Shown one piece after another: positions 1 through 5,284 of a stretch of 5,284 nucleotides of DNA. Position 1 is the first letter of the stretch, and the number at the start of each line of letters is the position of its first letter. Source of the stretch: Planctomycetota bacterium (GTDB lineage Bacteria > Planctomycetota > UBA1135); assembly GCA_002400895.1 (NCBI GenBank), contig NVRO01000183.1, positions 1 to 5,284 of the forward strand, written 5' to 3'. The translations under genes and the position numbers were made by a program. Under the pieces are notes generated by a model, which searched no databases, was not told where the DNA came from, and saw only the letters and a program-made list of their open reading frames with translations.

Positions 1-507
1 ACCCGCCTTATTTTGGGAAGTCGGGGTCAGCTCGCGCTGTGCACCCAACTATGTCTGCGGCTACGCACCCGACCGCGGTATTCGGTCTGGCTGAGCTTGC
101 CCCTCAGTTGTGGTGAACAACTTCCGGACCCACGATTCTTGGAATTGTTGTTCAGCTGCCAGAATGGTGATTGTTACTGGCTGCGTGCAGATGAGTTGGC
201 GATTACGCCTGCTCCGGCAATGACCATGCATAGTCCCGAGGAAGGCAACGAGGCATTGCAACAGGTACTTTCGGACTTTGCCGGTAGCCCGCGACGCTTC
301 ACCAGCAGCAAGCTCTCCGACCTGGATCCGGGCCTGGGAGCAGTTGACTTCCTGGGTCGGCAACAGGCATGCCAGCTTCAGCCCGCCTCTTTATCGAACT
401 TGGGGAGCAGCTTCCCCCGGACCTTTGAAATGCCATGGTTGGAGCAGATTCGGTCCGCTATCTGCCCCACTGCTACTCACTTTGGCGGCGCCGGGGTTAC
501 CGCATGA
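1..507 (+). CDS. glcE: Glycolate oxidase FAD-binding subunit GlcE-like, C-terminal part (5' end outside window)
   Basis: The reading frame is open from the first base and ends at TGA 505-507, giving 168 residues of C-terminal sequence; the true start lies left of the window. The first visible residues (GSRGQLALCTQLCLRLR) match the end of the FAD-binding PCMH-type domain of GlcD/GlcE oxidases, where a G-[ST]-RG-x-L-G-x-x-T-E-x-x-L-R-L-x-P pattern is usual. The GEHGIG-type motif of the larger GlcD catalytic subunit is absent, which favours GlcE. In the known complex, GlcE works with GlcD and the iron-sulfur subunit GlcF to oxidise glycolate or similar 2-hydroxyacids and pass electrons to the membrane quinone pool. 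The next gene is GlcF-like and overlaps by 4 bases, which supports the call. Oddly, the C-terminus (ending FGGAGVTA) lacks the usual K-x-x-[FL]-D-P-x-x-x-x-N-P-G-[RK] ending of this family. It could be another flavin subunit of a 2-hydroxyacid dehydrogenase with different substrate preference. Confidence 0.62.
   Translation, partial: TRLILGSRGQLALCTQLCLRLRTRPRYSVWLSLPLSCGEQLPDPRFLELLFSCQNGDCYWLRADELAITPAPAMTMHSPEEGNEALQQVLSDFAGSPRRFTSSKLSDLDPGLGAVDFLGRQQACQLQPASLSNLGSSFPRTFEMPWLEQIRSAICPTATHFGGAGVTA
504..507 (+). other. ATGA stop-start overlap coupling glcE-like and glcF-like genes
   Basis: The start codon of the iron-sulfur subunit gene (ATG 504-506) shares bases with the stop codon of the flavin subunit gene (TGA 505-507). 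No clear Shine-Dalgarno sequence precedes it; the preceding bases are GGGGTTACCGC. This arrangement is typical of translational coupling, in which the ribosome ending one gene restarts at the next, and suits two subunits needed in equal amounts. Confidence 0.8.
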
Positions 508-1673
508 ATCCGCTCGACAATTGCATGCATTGCGGCTTGTGCCTGGAAGAATGCCCGACTTACCTGGTCAGCGGCGATGAAACCAACTCACCGCGCGGTC
601 GACTATTCCTGATGCGGGCAGTGGAAAACAATGAATTGGAGTTTTCCGACATCGCTGAGAGTCTGGACAAATGCCTCGCCTGCGGCGCTTGTGAAACCGC
701 CTGCCCATCCGGAGTTCCCTACACCCACATCCTCGAACAGCAACGCGAAGGACGGCAGTCCGCGATGGCCAGACTGTTGCAACGGCGCCTGCTTTCAAGT
801 CACCTCGGGGTTCGCGCGGTCGGAATACTGTCCCGTCTGGGGCGTCGGCTTGGCATCCTCAACCTTATCGGAAAACTCGGAATCCAACGGCTAAAAGCCA
901 TGAGCACGGCGGTGCCAATGCATCCGCAGCGCTTCAGATCCCAGCCAAACCAGACCTGGCGCGCCGATGGCGAGCTTCGCGGGAGGGTCGGTTTACATGT
1001 TGGTTGCGCCAATGGCGAACTCTTTGGCGATGTCCTCAATGACACCATACGCCTATTCAACCAGCAGGGCTTCGAAGTGGTGCGTCCACCACAACCCCCA
1101 TGTTGCGGTGCCTTGCACTCCCATAGTGGCGATTCCGAATTCGGCCGCGAGTTGGCGCAAACAACTATGCAGGCATTTGACGGCGAACTTGATGCCGTAA
1201 TCGTGGCCGCCGCCGGTTGTGCTGCCCACCTCCGCGCCAGTGGCGACAGCAATAAACCTGCGAGCAAGGCTCAAGACCCGGTAGTCTTTTTGCACCAGCG
1301 TGGCTGGCGCGGCAACCCACAGCGAGTGGCAATGCGCGCGACTCATTCGCCTCCATGTCATTTACGCAACCTGCTCGGTGAGGACCAAATTGTCACTCAA
1401 GCGTTGGCGCAACTTCCGGGGCTGGAATTGCTCACCCTCAATGAAGCTGAAATGTGTTGCGGAGCCGGCGGGGTTTCATTCATCCGCCAACCACAGGTTG
1501 CAGCCCAGGTCGGCGACCGCAAGCTGGACAACATCGTGGCCAGCGGAACCGAGTGCGTGATTTCCGGAAACCCCGGGTGCTTGATGAAACTTAGCGCTGA
1601 TTTGCGCCAACGCGGTCTATTGGTTAAAGCGCTTCACCCGGTGACGGTACTGGCGAACGCATTCAGCGATTAG
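504..1673 (+). CDS. glcF: Glycolate oxidase iron-sulfur subunit GlcF-like
   Basis: This 389-residue protein is close to the usual GlcF length of about 400. The N-terminus is a two-cluster ferredoxin domain: C7-x2-C10-x2-C13-x3-C17-P and C57-x2-C60-x2-C63-x3-C67-P, each expected to bind a 4Fe-4S cluster. The C-terminal half has two cysteine-rich (CCG) domains: C168 in GCANGELF, CCG at 200-202 followed by ALHSHSGD, C239 in AAGCAAHL, then C285-H286 (PPCHL), CCG at 318-320 (MCCGAGG) and C359 in NPGCLMKL. This is the layout of GlcF and of heterodisulfide-reductase-like electron-transfer subunits. It would carry electrons from the flavin subunit to quinone at the membrane. I chose ATG 504 because it overlaps the upstream stop as ATGA and puts the first cluster at residue 7, as in the family. 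An in-frame ATG at 435 would add 23 residues inside the upstream gene. The gene ends tail-to-tail with the next, their stop codons overlapping. Confidence 0.88.
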   Translation: MNPLDNCMHCGLCLEECPTYLVSGDETNSPRGRLFLMRAVENNELEFSDIAESLDKCLACGACETACPSGVPYTHILEQQREGRQSAMARLLQRRLLSSHLGVRAVGILSRLGRRLGILNLIGKLGIQRLKAMSTAVPMHPQRFRSQPNQTWRADGELRGRVGLHVGCANGELFGDVLNDTIRLFNQQGFEVVRPPQPPCCGALHSHSGDSEFGRELAQTTMQAFDGELDAVIVAAAGCAAHLRASGDSNKPASKAQDPVVFLHQRGWRGNPQRVAMRATHSPPCHLRNLLGEDQIVTQALAQLPGLELLTLNEAEMCCGAGGVSFIRQPQVAAQVGDRKLDNIVASGTECVISGNPGCLMKLSADLRQRGLLVKALHPVTVLANAFSD

Positions 1674-2050
1674 GCGACCTTGGTCGCATCGGTGAACATC
1701 CAGATTGCGGTGCCGACCGAAGCAAGGACGAATGACACGAAAGAAGCGACGGTGTAGCGGTGAAACCTGATTGATCCACCCCGGACCCGGACTATTCCCG
1801 ACCACACCACCACCGGCACATGGGCCACGGCAGTAAACGCCAGCGACAGATGGATGTCCAATCTGAGCGGATTGAAATCCCAGCCACGACCGTAAAGTTC
1901 GGCCTGCATGATTGCCAATACCAGCAACACCATAGTCGATGCCACCAGGCGATAGTGCAACGTGCGGCGGCCACGGAGACCGCTTTTAATGGTGGCCGAC
2001 AAGACGACCACCAATACCACGAGATTAAGGATGAACAATGGGGTGTTCAT
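1670..2050 (-). CDS. Small four-helix integral membrane protein, DUF420-like (function unknown)
   Basis: The 126-residue protein begins MNTPLFILNLVVLVVVLSA, directly with a hydrophobic helix. I read four membrane segments at about residues 5-21, 35-53, 66-87 and 99-119, joined by short basic loops (KSGLRGRR at 22-29; RVRGG and RFHR before the last helix). Histidines sit at helix starts or inside helices: H32, H67, H77 and H97, with an Arg nearby in several cases (R34, R63, R98). The pattern of H-x-R before helix 2, I-H-L-x-L-A opening helix 3 and H-R before helix 4 resembles the DUF420/CtaM-like family of small membrane proteins, some linked to cytochrome oxidase or haem handling. That similarity comes from memory of the pattern and is weak. 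ATG 2050 is the only reasonable start because an in-frame stop lies about 30 bases upstream; it has no good ribosome binding site. The stop overlaps the glcF stop by 4 bases, and the head faces the amidohydrolase start. Confidence 0.7.
   Translation of the reverse strand: MNTPLFILNLVVLVVVLSATIKSGLRGRRTLHYRLVASTMVLLVLAIMQAELYGRGWDFNPLRLDIHLSLAFTAVAHVPVVVWSGIVRVRGGSIRFHRYTVASFVSFVLASVGTAIWMFTDATKVA
2027..2031 (+). promoter_or_regulatory. Possible ribosome binding site (AAGGA) for an upstream start of the amidohydrolase gene
   Basis: AAGGA lies 6 bases before an in-frame ATG at 2038, a good spacing for a Shine-Dalgarno sequence. A second AAGGA at 2057-2061 lies 12 bases before ATG 2074, which is too far to be optimal. 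The site therefore favours 2038 as the start and decides between two signal-peptide versions. Starting at 2038 would overlap the head of the opposite-strand gene by 13 bases, which is unusual. Confidence 0.35.
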
Positions 2051-2057
2051 CGCGGCA

Positions 2058-2086
2058 AGGATATCATCAGCCCATGCTAGTCACAA
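2058..2086 (-). promoter_or_regulatory. Possible sigma70-like promoter for the small membrane protein gene
   Basis: Read on the minus strand, TTGTGA (2086-2081) is followed after exactly 17 bases by TATCCT (2063-2058). Each hexamer matches its consensus at 4 of 6 positions. A transcript starting about 7 bases downstream would begin at or next to the ATG at 2050, so the message would be nearly leaderless, which agrees with the lack of a Shine-Dalgarno sequence. Matches of this quality are common by chance, and the consensus may not hold in this organism. Confidence 0.2.
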
Positions 2087-5000
2087 CGCTTGCCGTGGGG
2101 GTTCTATTTGCGTCATTAAGCTCACAACACCCATCCCAATCCCGGCTGAACGCGAATCCCGAGGTTCAATCCGATCAGCCCCAGGACGGCGTCTTTCTTC
2201 TCAAAGGCGTACGCATCGTTCAGCCCGATGGCACTCCGGCGCCAGCTCAGGACTTGTTGATTCAAGACGGACAACTCCTCCCCGGCGATACTCCGGGCGC
2301 TGCTCCCAGCCGTATTATCGAAGCCGAGGACGACTGGTTGGTTTACCCGGGCATGAGCCATGCCTCCTTCCCGGTCAAGTTCGCTGAGACTCCCGACAGT
2401 CCCTACCAAACCCGCGTTACCGACCCCACTACCGGTCCCCTGCCAGCAATGGAGGATGGAGACCGCGGCTGGATGCGCGGTTGGCTACATGCTTCCGATA
2501 TCCTCAAGTGGGATGCCAGCAGCGGTGATGGTTGGCGCCAGCACGGGTTTACCAGCGCCCACCTGCTGCCAAGCCAGGGCATCATTCGCGGTCACGCAGC
2601 ATGGCTCAGTCTGAACGGCTTGCCTTTGGGAGAGGCCCTGTTGGAGCGCGGTGGTCGACAAGTTTTTTCATTGCGGAACCAGCTCAGCCGGGGCTATCCG
2701 CGTACCCCGATGTCGGCGCTGGCAGCACTCCGCCAAGCCGCGCTTGACGAAGAACTTGCCACCCGCTTTCAGCGCTACCAAAACGCCGACCTCGCCAACT
2801 TGGCAAACGGTATCTACCTGGCCAACAGCACTCGCGAAATCGAAAACGTCCTCGACCTGCTGCGTGATTACCGCAACAACGAGGATGCGATTATTTTCGG
2901 AGGACGTGACGCCTGGAAACACGCCGAGCGCTTGCGTGAGCAGAATGTCGGAGTAATTTTCGTGCTGGATTTGGAGGACGAACCAAAATCCGACGAAAAA
3001 CTCAAGCTGGCAAGCGAACAAGAGCGCCCCTATTGGCAGCCACCGGCAGCATTGCGCCGTGAGCAGGAACGCCTGCATCAGGACGAGGTATCCGCCTTTC
3101 GTAAATTGCGTGAAGCCGGAGTGCGCTGTGCCTTGTGCCCGTCGGGCTCACTGAAGAAGATGCAGTCGGCACTCAAGCAGTTGCGCGCTGACGGACTGAG
3201 CGACTTCGAACTCTACCAGGCAATGAGCAGTGATGTGGTGGAGCTTATCGGTGCTCCCCAATGGCGTCAGCAAGCTGCGGACTTGATTATCAGTCGCGGT
3301 TCCCTGGACGTAGTTGACCCTGACCTCGCCTGGGTCTTTGCTGATGGGCGCGGCTGGTCAATCGCCGCCGCGGATGATGAAAAGGACGATGCCAGCGATG
3401 AAGACGATGACGAAGAAGCGGACAACCAGGGGATTGCCGGGGATTGGGAAATCCACCTGAGCACCCCAATGGGTGAACAAGAATTCGGTTTCAGTATCGA
3501 CCCCGACAGCAACAGTATCCACTTGTTCGATTTGAGTGATCCTTACGCAAAGGAATCCGCCCGCGGAATAGAGATTTCCGGCAACAAAGTCGGCTTCAGT
3601 TTTACTCCGCCGGACATGCCGATGGAAATGCGTGCCGAATTGGTGATTGAGGGTGATAGCGGTAGCGGCACAATCACCGCTTTCGGACGCGACATGCCCT
3701 GCGAGATAGTTCGCATCATCGAGGAGGAAGATGACGAAACTGAGCCAGATGATGCCGACGAGGATGACGTGCCCGACTCGGAACTTGGCCATCCGGCCTG
3801 GCCCATCGAAACCCCCGCCAATCGGATTCCGGCTCACGACCTCGACGGCACCGTCCTGCTCAAGGGTGGCATGCTATATCCGATGACCGGTGCCGAACCT
3901 TTCATCGGTGACCTGTTCATCAGTGACGGCCGCATTTCCGTGGTTGGGGGCGACATTCATACCAGTGTTGAAGTGCCGACTTTCGATGCAAGTGGTTGGC
4001 ACATCACCCCGGGAATCATCGACCCCCACTCCCACCTTGCGCTTGACAGTATCAACGAAGGGTCGGTGGCGATTTCAGCGGAGTGCACGGTCGGCGACAT
4101 GATTCACCCCGAGTCTGTCTCCATCTACCGCGCCGCCGCCGGCGGTACTACGGTGGTTCAGTCTCTGCACGGCTCGGCCAATCCGATTGGTGGTCGTGCC
4201 GCCGTTTGGGAACTTGATTACCGGGAGACCAGCATTGCCGGGCTCAAACTTCCGGGTGCACCCCAGGGAATCAAATTCGCGCTGGGTGAAAATGTCAAAC
4301 AGTCCAACTGGGACTCCAATAACGGCAAGCGTTTCCCGAATTCCCGTTCCGGGGTCCAGGCCGTTTATCGTCGCGCATTTACCGCCGCCAAAGATTATTC
4401 CAATCGGCGCAGCCTCGCTGCAGCCGGCAACTTGCCATCATTCCGCCAGGATGTCCGGCTCGAAGTTCTGGCTGACATTCTCGACGGTCGCATTCACATT
4501 CAATGTCACTCCTATCGTGCCGACGAGTTGCTAATGTTCCTCGGCATCTGTGAAGAGTTCGGGATTCGCAATCCTACTTTTCAGCACGTGCTTGAAGGAT
4601 ACAAGGTTGCCCCGGAAATCGCCGCCTTCGGAGCAATGGCCTCGACCTTTGCTGACTGGTGGGCCTACAAGTTCGAAGTCTACGATGCCATCCCGTGGAA
4701 TCCGGCAATGCTGACCAAGGCCGGAGTCATCACCACCATCAATTCGGATTCCGACGAATTGATTCGCCACCTTAATACCGAGGCCGGCAAGTCACTGCGC
4801 TACGGTGAACTTAGCGTCAACCAATGTCTGGAGCTGTGCACCCTCAATGGTGCGCGCCAACTGCATGTCGAGGACCGGCTGGGTTCTCTGGAGGTCGGCA
4901 AGGACGGCACCATCTCCGTATTCGATGGTCACCCGCTCTCAACCTGGTCGCGCTGCCTCATGACCATCGCCCGCGGTCGCAGCTTGTTCGAACTGGCTGC

Positions 5001-5284
5001 GGATAATGACCAGAAATGGGAACAGTACCAGGAGGAGGTCAGCTCCTTCGCCACCAAGTTGGCAGCGGCGACGGCCGCAGCCGAGCAAACCGACGCAGCC
5101 GAGCTGGCAGATGCCGACAACAACCCGACGGTGACCGACCCTGCCGATTGGGAAGCCTGGACCAGAAACGGTCTTGGTCATAGCGCCTTGATAGAAAATG
5201 GCACCATTCACACTCCCGGTCAAGCCAGCTATCAGGCATCCCTGCTCCTGGTCGATGGACTGATCAGCTGGATTGGGGACGAAG
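2074..5284 (+). CDS. Large exported multi-module amidohydrolase-superfamily protein (3' end outside window)
   Basis: The frame is open from ATG 2074 to the right edge, at least 1070 residues. Residues 1-17 (MLVTTLAVGVLFASLSS) look like a signal peptide core, so the protein is probably exported. Module 1 (about 40-430) has the amidohydrolase opening strands (VFLLKGVRI, D65-G) and barrel-like segments (GYPRTPM at 207-213 then ALRQAALDEE; IIFGGRDAWKHAERL), but the metal-binding HxH is replaced by YPGMSHASF at 91-99 and the late Asp is missing. An acidic linker (434-451), a beta-rich domain (about 457-549, DWEIHLSTPMG) and a second acidic linker (550-570) follow. Module 2 (about 593-970) is complete: TPGIIDPHSH with H652 and H654, IKFALGEN with K734, QCHSYR with H812, QHVLEGYK with H838, INSDSDE with D892, and the closing LGSLEVGKDG strand. 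From about 1037 a third module seems to start. It should hydrolyse a C-N bond in an unknown substrate. ATG 2038, with a better ribosome binding site, would add 12 residues including Arg6; I used 2074 because it avoids overlapping the divergent gene. Confidence 0.85.
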   Translation, partial: MLVTTLAVGVLFASLSSQHPSQSRLNANPEVQSDQPQDGVFLLKGVRIVQPDGTPAPAQDLLIQDGQLLPGDTPGAAPSRIIEAEDDWLVYPGMSHASFPVKFAETPDSPYQTRVTDPTTGPLPAMEDGDRGWMRGWLHASDILKWDASSGDGWRQHGFTSAHLLPSQGIIRGHAAWLSLNGLPLGEALLERGGRQVFSLRNQLSRGYPRTPMSALAALRQAALDEELATRFQRYQNADLANLANGIYLANSTREIENVLDLLRDYRNNEDAIIFGGRDAWKHAERLREQNVGVIFVLDLEDEPKSDEKLKLASEQERPYWQPPAALRREQERLHQDEVSAFRKLREAGVRCALCPSGSLKKMQSALKQLRADGLSDFELYQAMSSDVVELIGAPQWRQQAADLIISRGSLDVVDPDLAWVFADGRGWSIAAADDEKDDASDEDDDEEADNQGIAGDWEIHLSTPMGEQEFGFSIDPDSNSIHLFDLSDPYAKESARGIEISGNKVGFSFTPPDMPMEMRAELVIEGDSGSGTITAFGRDMPCEIVRIIEEEDDETEPDDADEDDVPDSELGHPAWPIETPANRIPAHDLDGTVLLKGGMLYPMTGAEPFIGDLFISDGRISVVGGDIHTSVEVPTFDASGWHITPGIIDPHSHLALDSINEGSVAISAECTVGDMIHPESVSIYRAAAGGTTVVQSLHGSANPIGGRAAVWELDYRETSIAGLKLPGAPQGIKFALGENVKQSNWDSNNGKRFPNSRSGVQAVYRRAFTAAKDYSNRRSLAAAGNLPSFRQDVRLEVLADILDGRIHIQCHSYRADELLMFLGICEEFGIRNPTFQHVLEGYKVAPEIAAFGAMASTFADWWAYKFEVYDAIPWNPAMLTKAGVITTINSDSDELIRHLNTEAGKSLRYGELSVNQCLELCTLNGARQLHVEDRLGSLEVGKDGTISVFDGHPLSTWSRCLMTIARGRSLFELAADNDQKWEQYQEEVSSFATKLAAATAAAEQTDAAELADADNNPTVTDPADWEAWTRNGLGHSALIENGTIHTPGQASYQASLLLVDGLISWIGDE

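Noticed and set aside
435..503. Longer start (ATG 435) for the iron-sulfur subunit
   Set aside because: It would overlap the flavin subunit gene by 73 bases and add 23 residues ahead of the first cluster motif that the family does not have. ATG 504 forms the ATGA overlap and fits better.
800..1361. Overlapping minus-strand frames of 155 and 102 codons
   Set aside because: They are shadows of the glcF-like gene, which has all expected cysteine motifs over this span. Their Cys- and Arg-rich products look non-natural.
1820..2387. Plus-strand frames across the membrane protein gene and the amidohydrolase start
   Set aside because: Their products are low-complexity, Gln/His- or Arg/Ser-rich and show no domain. 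The minus-strand frame has a clear four-helix pattern, and the frame starting at 2074 continues for over 1000 codons.
2668..3078. Minus-strand open frame of 136 codons
   Set aside because: It is antisense to module 1 of the amidohydrolase, whose plus-strand frame has recognisable family segments throughout. The antisense product shows no motif I recognise.
3358..3837. Minus-strand open frame of 159 codons with hydrophobic stretches
   Set aside because: It lies antisense to the amidohydrolase. Its hydrophobic runs (Val, Ile, Phe, Leu) are simply the reverse complement of the Asp/Glu-rich linkers and strands on the plus strand.
1..5284. CRISPR array, tRNA/rRNA, insertion sequence, toxin-antitoxin or defence system
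   Set aside because: I looked for direct repeats, cloverleaf-like stretches, transposase motifs and terminal inverted repeats, and found none. Nearly every base lies inside one of four protein-coding genes.

Overview
The window is a compact, protein-coding stretch of bacterial chromosome with moderately high GC. It has four genes and almost no intergenic DNA. I see no RNA gene, mobile element, CRISPR array or long repeat, and no stretch of 300 bases without a gene. The host is not certain. A very large exported multi-module amidohydrolase with long Asp/Glu-rich linkers, next to a divergent glycolate-oxidase-like pair, is a style I associate with Planctomycetota and neighbouring phyla. That is inference from protein style, not from a marker gene.

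Layout. (1) Positions 1-507, plus strand: the C-terminal part of a flavin-binding oxidase subunit (GlcE-like), cut by the left edge. (2) Positions 504-1673, plus strand: GlcF-like iron-sulfur subunit with two complete 4Fe-4S cysteine motifs and paired CCG motifs. Its start codon overlaps the previous stop as ATGA, so the two genes are probably co-translated and make subunits of one 2-hydroxyacid (glycolate-type) dehydrogenase. (3) Positions 1670-2050, minus strand: a small four-helix membrane protein with conserved-looking histidines, DUF420-like at best. Its stop codon overlaps the glcF stop by 4 bases. (4) From 2074 (or 2038) to the right edge, plus strand: an exported amidohydrolase-superfamily protein of at least 1070 residues, still open at the edge.

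The last gene is the interesting one. It starts with a signal-peptide-like segment. Next comes an amidohydrolase-like module that has lost its metal ligands. A small beta-rich domain follows, set between two strongly acidic linkers. Then comes a second amidohydrolase module with an apparently complete metal site (H652, H654, K734, H812, H838, D892). At the very end of the window the opening strands of what looks like a third module begin. The glycolate-type genes and the amidohydrolase point in the same direction but are separated by an opposite-strand gene, so I see no evidence that they share a pathway.
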